A stretch of 64,000 nt of DNA from Lineus longissimus. Its lineage: Eukaryota; Nemertea; Pilidiophora; Heteronemertea; Lineidae. Below, piece after piece: positions 24,104 to 34,487 of the stretch; position 1 is the stretch's first letter, and each line of letters begins with the position of its first letter. Made by a program: the position numbers and the translations under genes. Location of the stretch: positions 13,458,501 to 13,522,500 of the forward strand of contig NC_088311.1 of assembly GCF_910592395.1 (NCBI RefSeq), read 5' to 3'. Under the pieces are notes generated by a model. The model did not search any database. It saw only the letters and a program-made list of their open reading frames with translations, and was not told the DNA's origin.

Positions 24104-25860
24104 ATTTTATGTCGTTCATACTCTATCAAGGTCAGACTTTTTCATGTGTACTTTTATCAGTACACCCGAGGAAAAAATAAGCTATTTATAATAGAAAAAT
24201 AATTAGCTAGTTCTCTTAGCTACACCTAGGCGGCGCCCCAAGACAGCCTCTGCCTCGTGATAGCCGCCATTAATTGGTACTTTTTCCTCTGCGCATTGTT
24301 TCACACTGGGCCATTTCCTCCTGATATTTTGCTTCTCACATTGTTAAGTTAAAGAAGGGCCTCCCCTGGACACCTGTGGGAAGTAGACTTGTTCTGTTTT
24401 CGTCATTTCCCCCCATTCGTCTTTTGAGAGTGGTTTTTTGCCCGACTTTTTCACAAAAGTTTCTATCTTCTTACCGGGGTTTCGGTCATGTGACCAGTTC
24501 ACTAACTGCCTTGGCAATGTGGCCGTATAAAGTATGTTTAGGATGGCATCCATCCATTCCTTGTTTGGCTTCCTGCCCTTCGGGGTTTGTGACAGCCCTG
24601 TCTCCGGTGTGTTAGGAATTAATAGCCCCAACCTCGGCTCTTCCCTGGGTCAGGGTGCTGGCAAGTCAGCCCTTGTCGGGTCTGATAATTCAACCCCCGG
24701 TTGACTTCTCCTCGTGCTGGTAAATCCGATAAGAAGTTGAAGAAGTCGGCACGGAGACGGCCTAGACACCCTGGTCGGGGAAGTCCTTGATTCCCCCTTC
24801 CTCCTCCGCCGGGACCCCGGCTATTCAGCGCGTGATCCTTGGGGCTTTGGAGAGGTATCGCCCTCTCCAGACCCCATCCCACAGGCTGGGAACCCCCCTT
24901 TTGGGTGTGTGCCCCCTGAGGAGGCTTTGCGGTTGTGTGCAGGTGACCCTGCTTCATGGCGGGCGGCACGCTCGGCTCCTCGTCCTTCCTTTGGGACGAC
25001 AATTTCGCCATTGGCTTCACCTGGTGTTGCAGGGCCGAGGTTCCCCCACCCAGTCCCTGATGTCTTTACCCTGCCGGGAGGTGTATTGGAGCATTATTTG
25101 CGGGTGAGGGACCCTCATGTTCCCCCCCCCCCCCCGCTTTGGGTACAGTAAGGCCTACCGTTTCACCGTTGCGCCCCAAGCCTGTCCTGTCTGGCCATTC
25201 AGGGTTTGTGGACGGGTCTTTCGGTTAAATGCATCACCCTTCCTCCCCTCCCATGCCTGCCCCATGGGAGGTCATTCAGGACCCTCGGCCTCGGCAGGCC
25301 ACCTGTAGCCTAACATCTAGTCAAGAGGCAGATGCTCCAGCGTCTGACGGACCACCTGGAATGTAAAAATCTCCAGGAGCACTCCGCAACACGCAAGGCT
25401 GAGGGGCCGGTGGCTTTTGACTTCAATCATCAGCACATGGATTGCGAGTTCCAGGACTCGCATTCCCTTTCTGGCCGCCTCTCAGGACAATTGCCCCTCA
25501 GGGAGTGAGGACCCCACCATAGTGGCAGGCAGGCATGCGCGATCTGTGCACTCTAGTTAGGCAGTATGTGCCTCTAGACACGTGTTCTCTCTTGTCGATC
25601 TACCCCGCCCTCAGCCGGGTTCCCTTTTGATGTTTACGGGGATACCGCCGAGTAGGAACAGGATGTGGTCCCAGACTGGGGATTCCAGAATTTCCACCTT
25701 CCTCCGCCCTGATTCGAGCCTCCACCTGGTTGGATTCGGCTCTCAGGGATACGGCACCATCCTCTGGGGTCCTCCCCAAAGTTCTCGTGTCTCCCTCCGT
25801 TAAGGACGCAAAGAACGATGAGGCCCTGGCCAAAGACACCTAGGCGGTGTTATAAAAAAT
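24104..25860 (+). mobile_element. DIRS retrotransposon, 5' portion (family B)
   Basis: Left terminus ATTTTATGTCGTTCATACTC, then inverted-repeat sequence with CCTAGGCGGCGCCCC near 24227-24241, then a GC-rich gag-like region. It ends near 25860 where a 300-bp tandem array begins. It is the 5' counterpart of the 3' fragment at 14991-16619, but not demonstrably the same insertion. Confidence 0.8.
24344..25856 (+). pseudogene. Degenerate DIRS gag
   Basis: GC-rich sequence broken into short frames in all three phases. The end reads VKDAKNDEALAKDT then stop, corresponding to YREHRAQEGLAKNT in the better-preserved gag at 35402. Assignment rests on that block, its position just inside a DIRS left terminus and base composition. 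No complete frame remains. Confidence 0.6.
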
Positions 25861-25881
25861 CTGCAGCTTATTTTACCTCAT

Positions 25882-27410
25882 TTTTGGTTCACCGGTACGG
25901 TGAGTCTATACAACACCACAGTGTCCGTCGTCCGTCGTCGTTGTCATCCGTTGTATCCTATTTCAAAAACAGCGGCACGTTTCTTAACTGCTAAGGCTAT
26001 GGACTCAAAACTTTGTATGCATGACCCCCTAGGACAGATGACCTTTGACACTGACTTTCGGTCCGGTCAGATTCTTCACTTGGCCACCAGGAGGCCAAAA
26101 CTGAAAACATAAATAGTGTGATATCTCACTTACTTGTGATTTGTTTTTGATGACATTTTTATGGTAGGTACTCCTAGCAAGGATATATCACATATCATAC
26201 GTGTTTTTGATTTGACGTACTTTTCAAGGTCACAGTGGTCTAATGGCATAGATTGTCCGTTTGAGTGTAACTATGGCATGTTTCTTAACCGATAAAGCTA
26301 TGAACTTGAAAATTTCGTACACAAGATTCCCTTTATCATATAACGTCTGACACAGATTTTCGGTCTGATCTGATTCTCAACTTGGCCACCAGGGGGCCAA
26401 AACAAAAAAGATAAAAAGTGCAATATCTCGCTTAAGAGTGATGTGTTTTCAATTGCATTTTTATGGTAGGTACTCAGAGCAAGGATACATCACATATCCT
26501 ATGGGTTTTTGATTTGACCTAATTTTCAAGGTACAGAGGTCAAATGGTGTGAATTGGCCGTTTGTGTGTAACTATGGCACATTTCTTAACCACTAAAGCT
26601 ATGAACTTTAAACTTGGTACACATGACCCCCCCTGGTCAGGTTACCTGTGACACTGATTTTCGGTCCGGTCTGATTCTTAACTTGGCCACCAGAGGCCAA
26701 ACACCAAAAATTTGAATAGTGCCATATCTTGCTTATTACTGATTCGTTTTTGGTTAAATTTTTATGTTACTCCTAGCAAGGATAGATCACATATGACATG
26801 GGTTTTTGAATTGACGTACCTGTCAAGGTCACAGAGGTCAAGTGGCGTAAATTGGCTATTTGAGCGTAACTGTGGCACGTTTCTAAACCACTAAGGTTAT
26901 GAACTTGAGACTTTGTACAAATGACCCCCGACGTCAGGTGACCTCTCACCCTGAATTTCAGGCAGGTCCGATTCTCGACTTTAGCACCAGGGGGCCAAAA
27001 GTGAAAACCTAGAAAGTGTGATGTCTCGCTTATTAGTGATTCGTTTTTAATAACATTTTTTATGGTAGGTTCTCCTAGCAAGGATACATCACATATCATA
27101 TGAGTTTTTGATTTGACGTGCTTTTCTACGTCACAGGGGTCAAATGGTTTAAATTGTTTGTTTGAGTATAACTATGGCACATTTCTTAACCACTAAAGCT
27201 ATGAACTTGAAATTTGGTACACATAACTCCCTACGTCATGTAACCTCTGACACCGAAATTTGATCTGATCTGGTATTCACCTGGCCACCAGGAGGCCAAA
27301 ACAAAAATAGGTAAAAAGTGAAATTTCTCGTTTATTAGTGACTTGTTTTTCGATGATATTCTTATGGTACATACTCCAAGCAGCGATGGTTTGACCTATA
27401 TACTATACAT
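25882..27410 (+). repeat. Tandem array of five ~300-bp units
   Basis: Units begin with GGCAcgTTTCTtAACc-type blocks at 25974, 26275, 26576, 26874 and 27176 (periods 301, 301, 298, 302). Each carries TTGGCCACCAGG, TATGGTAGGTACTCCTAGCA, GGATACATCACATATCAT and TTGATTTGACCTACTTTTCA followed by AGGTCACAGAGGTCA. A GTCCGTCGTC-rich leader starts at 25882. Non-coding. Confidence 0.92.
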
Positions 27411-28366
27411 GTGCAATGTTTCTTAATCAGGATGATTTCCAAAGAACCAAATATCTATACGGTGAGCACAATGGCCCCTGGACATGATTTGTTTGTGTCC
27501 CACACAGAATACTCTTTCCAATGAAATAAAGTAGGAGAATTAATTCCTTCTCAGTAAGGAGATGTTTACTTAAATATCAGGAATATTTGGTAACTTCTCC
27601 AGACCGCATGGTCTATCAACAATCTTTTCCCGCTAAATAGTTGCATTGGGTGGCTATTTATAGCCCTGTGAGGGAGGTCAGTTATCATTAAAAATAGCAC
27701 AGCATGGCTCTTCTCGTTGTTGAGTGCAACCCACTGTGTTGGTGTCGTCTCACATTATTAGAAACAGATGACAGTTGTTTTTCGAGAAATTTTAAAGTCT
27801 CATTGTCGAAAATCTTTCCAATTGGGAGCAGACAATTCCACGCAGCTGCAGCTCAGTGTAGGCCCTATCTTGGGACCAGTGATTGAAGACTTGACCTATT
27901 TAAAGAAAGATTTTTAACTCCCTGCCCATAACCTTATACATTTATCAGATCAATGACACCTAGTATATTATATTAAGACCAGAGTGAGTGGTGGGAGTGG
28001 TTCGACTTGAGGGAGACCTTATATTAAAAAAGGTTAATGTGGTTGATACATGTAGATTAACAATCACACAACACTCCGAAGTTTCAGTGGTAATCATTCA
28101 ATGATAATCATTTAATGAATAATATAAAAAACTACAAAGACAAAAATGAGAAACTATTACTGTAACATTCTTTACAAAATCCCTCCCATCAGGTCATCCT
28201 ATCGGAGTCATGAGTCACGCTCATGAATTACCCCTCTGAAGTGGTTTTTAGGTAGTTACCTTGAAGTACCCCACGGAAGATGACTAAAAGCTCTTGTGGA
28301 TATTGCTCCTGACAGGCCCTGGGAGACGGAATGTGGCAACCTTCAAACCACTCCTTATCATAGTAC
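27411..28366. other. Intronic sequence, nothing recognised
   Basis: No domain, RNA or shared repeat is visible between the tandem array and the TTAA-flanked element. Confidence 0.45.
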
Positions 28367-28605
28367 TTAAAGGCCATATATCAAGGTTTGAAAACATGCT
28401 TGATACTCATGAAATATGTTGAGGGTTAAAAAAACAAGATCCCAGACATTAAACAAATTCTAATAATAAAGTCATTATTTAGTTATTTCAATTTTCAATT
28501 TTAAACTATTTGAATTTCCCACCACACACAACTTTAGATTAGTTCCACATGTGGCCGCTAGGGATTTTTTGATGACGTAGATCAGGCTAGTCAGAACAAA
28601 GCAAG

Positions 28606-28833
28606 ATGGCTTCCGCATACAGTTCAGAGAGTGAGAGCAGTGAATTTGAGGATGTTTTGGTCGATACAGAAGGATATTTAAACGTTGAGCCGTACATGTT
28701 CGAGCCATTAATATCACTAGATCATAATGAGAGTGATCATTCGGACGAAAGTGATGAGGCATGGCAGACCTGCCGATATAGCAAAGAAGACATTGATAGA
28801 CGGTTGCAGATGCATAACATGTACGATTTTTGA
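28606..28833 (+). CDS. Small acidic protein, unknown
   Basis: A 75-codon frame starting at AAGATGG, a good initiation context. The protein is very rich in Ser, Glu and Asp (SSESESSEFEDVLVDTEGYL) with an EPYMFEPL motif near residue 28, and ends NMYDF. I do not recognise it. EPYxFEP-like motifs occur at the start of several transposon-associated zinc-finger proteins, which is only a hint. It lies inside the TTAA-flanked element, convergent with the THAP exon. It may be the first exon of a longer gene. Confidence 0.45.
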   Translation: MASAYSSESESSEFEDVLVDTEGYLNVEPYMFEPLISLDHNESDHSDESDEAWQTCRYSKEDIDRRLQMHNMYDF

Positions 28834-29263
28834 ACAGACTAATGTTGCACAATATTGTTTCGCCTCGTCTGTGTTGTATCGCCAGTTATGTCATGACGCT
28901 GAACTACTATTGAAAAGTGACGGTATTATGCACAATCATCTTGACGTGACGATATAATGCCGTGCAACGTTAGATTGGCATAGATGTTAGATGACAATAA
29001 TCTGTCATTGACAGTGGCTGTCACTGACACTGACCTGTGTCGCTGTCACCTTGCTATGGCTGGAACACAAGAAGACACTATGCGGTATCACAGGCCCCAA
29101 TAGGGCCTACACATGTATAACAACCGACCTCAGCAGCCTCGGGCATTAAATGCAATTGACATGGTTGTGTAGCCACTGTACAGTGGATGACATGTGCCAT
29201 TTGGGTAGTATGAGTGCTGTGTGCATCAGCAGTGTATAAATCATGAAATAGTGTTCAACTCAC

Positions 29264-29617
29264 TTCTTGATGTTTACGTTTTTTGGCTAACGAACGTTCC
29301 TTTGGAGGCTGTCGCATGTAAGTGGGGTTGGTCAAATCGAATACAGATGGAACAGCTGTTTCTAACAAGTGGCATTTAATATTCAGTTGGATGCAGATAT
29401 CCGGCTTCATGTGATAATCCGTATCAATAAAGTGATCACTGCAAAGTTTGGCCGAAGGCCCAGGCTTCCAACACTCCAAACGTTTGCACTTCCGAATCCA
29501 CAGCTTCCTCCTCTCTCGTTCAACTGGCTTTGGAAATTCATGAAAATGGGTCCCATCCGTCATTCGATTGTTCTTTGTGCTATCCTTGACACAATTCGGA
29601 GCCACACAATACACCAT
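29264..29617 (-). CDS. THAP domain exon
   Basis: The frame begins MVYCVAPNC and shows the THAP C2CH zinc finger: Cys at residues 4 and 9, the conserved FPKP and W (RRKLWIRKCKR), CSDHF with the second Cys-His pair, and the closing AVPSVF (AVPTIF-box position). THAP is a sequence-specific DNA-binding fold shared by P-element and Kolobok-type transposases and by host factors. A basic stretch (KERSLAKKRKHQE) follows. A consensus GTGAGT donor at 29263-29258 suggests this is exon 1, with the downstream exons absent or unrecognised. Reading past the donor gives a stop at 29255. Confidence 0.85.
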
Positions 29618-29922
29618 AGTGAATGAAACACATTACTTCCAGGTGTGCATAATTAATTAAGGCCCTCCTGCTTTTATGATTGCATGACATGTACTGATAG
29701 CCTGATCTACATCACAACTTTTGCTGAACCCGCCGCCTGGCTCTAACAAGCCAGTTGCTAGCCTGATTAGGTAATCAAGTTGTCAAACACATAATTGGCT
29801 ATATCTTCAAAATGGATGGAGCTAATTGCATTTGGTTTTCTGTATTGTATAAAGTGTTAGGTACACTTTTGAAATCGTCTTACAGCAGAAAATGGCAAAA
29901 AACCTGGAGTTATGGCCTTTAA

Positions 29923-30189
29923 TTCCCTTTTATCATGGCTTTCTTTCACATTGATTGCCATGAATAAGGACCTGTCCTTGTAACCTTTCAGAGTTTCTTT
30001 ATTTGCATGAGACTGGACAACCTACCTTCTGGACCTCTCAACACTCAAAACTATCCCCAACCCCCAGTGCATTATAGTAATTTCAGGTGAGATTTACCCT
30101 TGAAAACCCTTGAAAAACATACCCGTATACCCCTGAAATATTCTTTAAAAAATATCTGTGTAAGTATATTAACCCTGCCTTTCTCTCTG
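29923..30189. other. Short gap, nothing recognised
   Basis: No feature seen between the TTAA element and the gag fragment. Confidence 0.4.
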
Positions 30190-30480
30190 TGTTCTGTTCA
30201 GGTCGTTGGCAGCCAACGCTTTGGAGGACCAGCGTGTTCTTGCTAAGCAGACAGCCAACGCAGTGCTAAAGCGCTAAGACCTTCTCATTGAGGGGCTGAG
30301 CATGGTCCATGCCCAGTTTCTGAAGGGCTGCTCAAAGGAGCGGTCCCTTTCTTATTTCATGACCCCATTCCAGACACCTTAGATGCCAAAATGCAGTCGA
30401 ACCGCCTTACGGGGTTGTCCCTGGCTCCTAAGGCCGCTCTCCGCCTGCGGCAAAAAGTTTCATCATGGTCATGGCCTAAT
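30190..30480 (+). pseudogene. DIRS gag fragment (family B-like)
   Basis: It reads RSLAANALEDQRVLAKQTAN then AVLKR, stop, LLIEGLSMVHAQFLKG. This parallels SAKTAANSVLLRRDATLGSL in the gag of the DIRS element at 35402-37618. At least two stops interrupt it. It corresponds to gag sequence just downstream of where the fragment at 24344-25856 ends. Confidence 0.55.
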
Positions 30481-30535
30481 TCTTTTGTTAAGCCATTTAT
30501 CACTCATACGTCTATTCTAACTGCACCTAAAACAT

Positions 30536-30563
30536 TATTACAACAACTGCAGTTGTTGTAATA
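30536..30563. repeat. 28-bp perfect palindrome
   Basis: A perfect inverted repeat centred on CTGCAG (14-bp arms, zero spacer, arm ATTACAACAACTG preceded by T). It may be a short foldback or cruciform-prone site. No element boundary is evident around it. Confidence 0.9.
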
Positions 30564-30714
30564 TTGTTCACCATCAGATTCACCATCATACTTTTATGTC
30601 AAGAACAGTTACATTGCCATACTATTTTCCCACGTTTGATAGACACCATGGCTCTGTTGCAATGTTTAGCGGAGGCATCAACAGTGATTGCGAGCAATCA
30701 CTAACTCTCTAGTT

Positions 30715-31640
30715 TTATATAAAATAGATTAGTTTCGATTTATGTCACCAGTTGGCAGTATTGGGCAAAAATATAAGTTGGCACATTGCCAGCCGTGTTT
30801 AAATTTCGTGGTTCAAGGCAATCCTGAGCAACGTCACAGTTGTGCATTTATGTTTTGCGCCCCTGAAGCTGCATGTAGACATCCAACCATTTTGGTTGGA
30901 GTGAAGAAATGGTGGAATGAATCAAATCACATTGAATCAATGGTATGGATCGATCATCCGCTGAACAGACCAGGTGAGATGTCTTGATTAGATCCTTGTG
31001 ATTAGTTTAAGGTTATCAGATTTTTCTCATTGCGAATCGTGTCACAAAACTTTGACCGTGATTGGAAGGTGAAAGCGACAAACTTGTCACGGTGTCCTTC
31101 CGCTTGGAATATTCGTCAGTGCAAAGCGCAGTTGTCATGTTGTGTTAAGGGTTGGCAATAGATACCACCATTTTGGCTAGAAGCTGAATTCCGAAATCAA
31201 TTAGAACTCAATCAAAATGAAGTGAATACCGATTTAAAGACTGGGCGGCAGTTCTCTAAAAACAAAGAACAGACTCCCACCCTTGAAATTGCCATTCACT
31301 TTGTTTTGAAGGAGTTCTAATTGATTTTGGATTTCAAGTTCTAGCCAGAATGGGGGTACCCATAGTGAACCCTTAAAACTACCCAACGAGTCTCTGCGGT
31401 GGGTTCGAGTACAGCTGAAGAAAAATAAAATGATGAATTTTAGCAGAGTTTGTCAGAAACTATGCAATATCTATTCCATTTGACAATACCAAAGTTTCAA
31501 GAATCCGTCAAAATGGTTAATTGCCTTCAGTCAGATAACGTATTCAGGCCGGAACTTTTTGTCAGAATGTGCACTTTAAACACATGTTAATGGCTCAAAA
31601 TCACCCAGATGCTATGTATTGGGTAATTTTATGCAAATCC
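30715..31640. other. Repeat fragment then unrecognised sequence
   Basis: 30715-30800 carries TAGATTAGTTTCGATTTATG, a module shared with about 3955 and 51395. The remainder shows no gene. 31240-31330 is an imperfect inverted repeat around AACTCAATCAAAATG/CATTTTG-type blocks, giving a foldback-like look. Confidence 0.4.
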
Positions 31641-31754
31641 TTTGGCTCACCGTAGGGGAGTCTAAACAATACCACTGTGTCCATCGTCCGTCGTCTTGGT
31701 TGTCTGTATCCTGTTTCAAAAACAGTGGCACATTTCTTAACCGCTAGAGCTATG
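31641..31754 (+). repeat. 300-bp-type repeat leader, truncated
   Basis: TTGGCTCACCGTAGGGGAGT, a GTCCGTCGTC block and GGCACATTTCTTAACCGCTA are followed at once by the DIRS left end at 31755. Confidence 0.75.
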
Positions 31755-32068
31755 ATTTTATGTCGTTCATACTCTACCCAGGTCAGACTTTTGCATGTGT
31801 ACTCTTATCGGACACACCCGAGGAAAAATTAATCTATAATAGAAAAATGATTAGCTAGTTCACATAGCTACACCTAGGCGGCGCCCCAATACAGCCTCTG
31901 CCTCGTGAAAGCCGCCATTACTCAGTACTTTTTCCTCGGCACTTTGTTAAACAACTCGCTGAGTTTCTCCTGTAAATTCTGCTAGATTAGAGCCGGTTCG
32001 GGTTAAAGAAAGACCTCCGGGGACACCTTTCGGTTGAAGATATTCTCTGGATGCGGGGAGATCGCTCC
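31755..32068 (+). mobile_element. DIRS left terminal repeat fragment (family B)
   Basis: It begins ATTTTATGTCGTTCATACTC and includes GACACACCCGAGGAAAAATT and CCTAGGCGGCGCCCC, matching in reverse the right ITR at 16370-16619 and directly the copy at 24104. It is cut at 32068 by the next repeat. Confidence 0.85.
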
Positions 32069-32069
32069 T

Positions 32070-33206
32070 TTTTAGCTCACCTCTTAGCAGAGGTGAGCTT
32101 ATCCCATACCGTGGCGTCCGTCGTCCGTCGTCGTCGTCGTCGTCGTCGTCGTCCGTCGTCGTCCGTCGTCCGTTAGCAGGGCACGTTTCGTAACTGTTAG
32201 AGCTATTGAGTTGAAACTTGGTACACATGTACCCTTATGTAATGACACCTTGGAGACCAAGTTTCGGTCCGATTCGTTTCATGGTTTGGCCACCAGGGGG
32301 CCAAACGTTAAAAGTGAAAACATGCAATATCTCCCTTAATAATAGTCGGGAAATTTTGAAAAAAATATGGTAGGTACTTCTAGCAAAGGTGCATCATATA
32401 TCCTCCGGGTTTTTGATTTGACCTCCTTTTCAAGGTCACAGAGGTCAAATGGTGTAAATTGGCCGTTAGGATGTAACGATGGCACGTTTCTAAACTGCAA
32501 TGACTATTGATACCAAATTTGGTACACATTTACCCCTTAGTCAGGTGATCTCAGGGACCGAAGTTTGGTCCAATATGATTCACCACTTGACCACCAGGGG
32601 GCAAAATCCAAAAACCTTAAAAATGTGATTATTCCTTAACTTCTTGCCCGATTGCCACCAAATTGATATCATGGGTACATCTAACCACCATACAGTATAT
32701 GTCACACAGGTTTTTAATTTGACCTTCTTGTCAAGGTCACAGAGGTCAAATGGCGTAAATTCGCCGTCAGGCCGTAACTCTGGCACGTTTCTTAACTGCA
32801 ATGACTATTGATCACAAATTAAGTACACATGTACCCCTTGGTCAGGTGATCTTAGGTACCGAAGTTTGGTGCGATCTGATTTGCCATTTGGCCTCCAGGG
32901 AGGGGGCCAAATCCTAAATTCTTCAAAATGCCATTAATATTCCTAGTAATGACTTGCCCGATTGGCACCAATTTTATATCATAGGTACATCTAATTCTAA
33001 CAGCCATTCAATGAGTCACCCGGGTCTTCTTTGATTTGACCTACTTTTCAAGGTCACAGAGGTCGAATGTACTGTAAATTGGCCATTTTGGGGAAATTGT
33101 AATTGCTTGGACCTACATCAAACCTAACACTACATGACACAATACCATGCTCTTTATCCATCTTTCCACCACATGAGGTGAGCACAATGGCCCTGGCCAT
33201 TTCATT
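32070..33206 (+). repeat. Hairpin-started dispersed repeat, full copy 1
   Basis: About 1.14 kb, nearly identical to 56192-57330. It starts with an 11-bp perfect hairpin (32074-32084 / 32089-32099), then a GTC/CGT microsatellite (about 32110-32170), three 300-bp-type units with GGCACGTTTC starts near 32180, 32480 and 32780, and ends GGCCCTGGCCATTTCATT. The Asp-rich frame on the - strand is only the microsatellite. Confidence 0.9.
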
Positions 33207-33224
33207 CATTTTCTCCCCGTTTTT

Positions 33225-33692
33225 AGCTCAGCTGACAAAGTCAGCAAAGCCCAGGCACTTCGTTGACGCTGCTAAATTAGGCGTAACCCAAGATGAACTC
33301 AGAAAATAAAAATCAGCGCAATCCGACCTACATTAAGCAATGAGGTCATCGGGAAGTTTAAACTTCATTCCTTTATACCTCGGTCCACAGGCACAGAGGA
33401 AATATTGTTTTCACATCTGGCTGAATATTTTTTGATAATTTTTCATTTTGACTTGTAATGGAATTAGTTTAGTTTTCACCGCCAGTTGGCGCAACAGGCA
33501 CATTTAACTGAATTTTTGACGATTCAAAAGCCCGGGCTATGACGTATAGTTGCGCAGTTGTATTCTGCGCATGGAATTGGCCAAGGAACCAGGCTATATT
33601 TAAGCATACCCACTGTGACCAGTCTAAAGATGTGAGATTGATTTTGTAACACGGTAACCAATTTTCTGCTAAAAAGAATTCAAGTAGGCGAT
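33225..33692 (+). repeat. AGCTCAGCTGA-started dispersed repeat, copy 1
   Basis: Same family as 51071-51626: GTTGACGCTGCTAAATTAGG, AGGTCATCGGGAAGTTTAAA, CCGCCAGTTGGCG and TTCAAAAGCCCGGG occur in the same order in both. Non-coding. Confidence 0.85.
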
Positions 33693-33719
33693 ATTATTTG
33701 ATGCATACGATTTCCAGTA

Positions 33720-33970
33720 CCTTGAGGAGGACTCGAGTTTTCTTTTATTTAGGAATGGCAACTTGTATGACACTTTCAGCAGCTCGGGAATCTTGCCTTA
33801 GTTAGTGATCTCTTGGAGGATATCTGAGTCAGCACTTCTATTCCTTCAGTTGGCAGGAGTTTTAATTGTTCAGCAGAGTAGCCATGAGAGTCAGGGGATT
33901 TGTTTGAGTTGAGTTTCCTTATGGCCTGGCGGACGATGGTAGAATTTATCGTAATTTTCCTACTGTCCAT
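33720..33970 (-). pseudogene. LINE reverse transcriptase fragment (downstream half)
   Basis: It reads ITINSTIVRQAIRKLNSNKS then PDSHGYSAEQLKLLPTEGIE. This is the start of a non-LTR RT domain (the VRxAIxKLxxNKxPDxxGxxAExLK signature of CR1/L2-like LINEs). The part upstream in the protein is at 43897-43975. The DIRS element at about 34008-43885 lies between the two on the same strand, so it is one LINE split by that insertion. A stop precedes the preserved block, and the frame decays after about 33776. Confidence 0.7.
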
Positions 33971-34007
33971 CTGCTAAGGTGCAATGTAGATGCATGTAAC
34001 ATACCAT

Positions 34008-34180
34008 GTTGTGTCATTCAAACTTACCTATGGAACACTTTTGCATGTTACTCCATTTGGGCACAAACACAAGAGTATCCCTTTAATTTTCTAAAGGGAG
34101 AACTGAGTTAACAGCTCGGCCGCCAGGCGGCGCCCTGACCGATCCCGCGAGATCGCGCCGATCTCATGCCGCCATATTCA
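34008..34180 (+). repeat. DIRS family A left inverted terminal repeat
   Basis: TTGTGTCATTCAAACTTACC onward. The reverse complement is found at 43714-43885 (for example TATCCCTTTAATTTTCTAAA and GGCGGCGCCCTGACCGATCC) and partly at 40330-40383. The GATCTCGC part is the point where the 3.33-kb element inserted in the right repeat. Confidence 0.88.
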
Positions 34181-34487
34181 GTCTTTACTCTTGTGCTTCT
34201 ACGAAGCACATCGTTTTTTCAAAGCTGCCGTGAATTCGATTTAAAACCAAATTCAGCCAGCCAAGTCGAGACAATTTTTGGGTTCATTCACCTACGGAGT
34301 AGACCGCCAAACTAATCTTGGCATTAGTATTGTCCAGTCTATTTAATTATAGACCTTTCTTAGCTAGCTTAGTCGACCCGGCTCCATTATTTTGATCTTG
34401 GTAGGGTAGATTTACGTAGGCTATTCTCCTCTCTATTGTAATGAACAAGACTCAGATCCATTGCAATAGTGTTTTATTCAAGTAGGC

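Larger units (their letters stand above)
28371..29918. mobile_element. TTAA-flanked, THAP-bearing DNA transposon (Kolobok-like)
   Basis: Imperfect terminal inverted repeats, AGGCCATATATCAAGGTTT on the left and (reverse complement) AGGCCATAACTCCAGGTTT on the right, are flanked by TTAA at 28367-28370 and 29919-29922. The element is 1548 bp and carries a THAP exon on the - strand and a small acidic ORF on the + strand. TTAA target sites plus a THAP domain point to Kolobok; piggyBac, which also uses TTAA, has CCC-type ends and no THAP. No transposase core is visible, so it is probably non-autonomous or internally deleted. Confidence 0.65.

Noticed and set aside
26773-27099. Recurrent - strand reading frame (FLGFHFWPPG...) in 300-bp repeat units, also at 23814-24119 and 60106-60339
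   Set aside because: The similarity follows the DNA repeat, frames are broken between units, and the modules are equally conserved outside the frame. No sign of selection for protein.
31947-32228. Asp-rich - strand frame (also 56150-56455)
   Set aside because: The Asp run is the GTC/CGT microsatellite at the repeat start.
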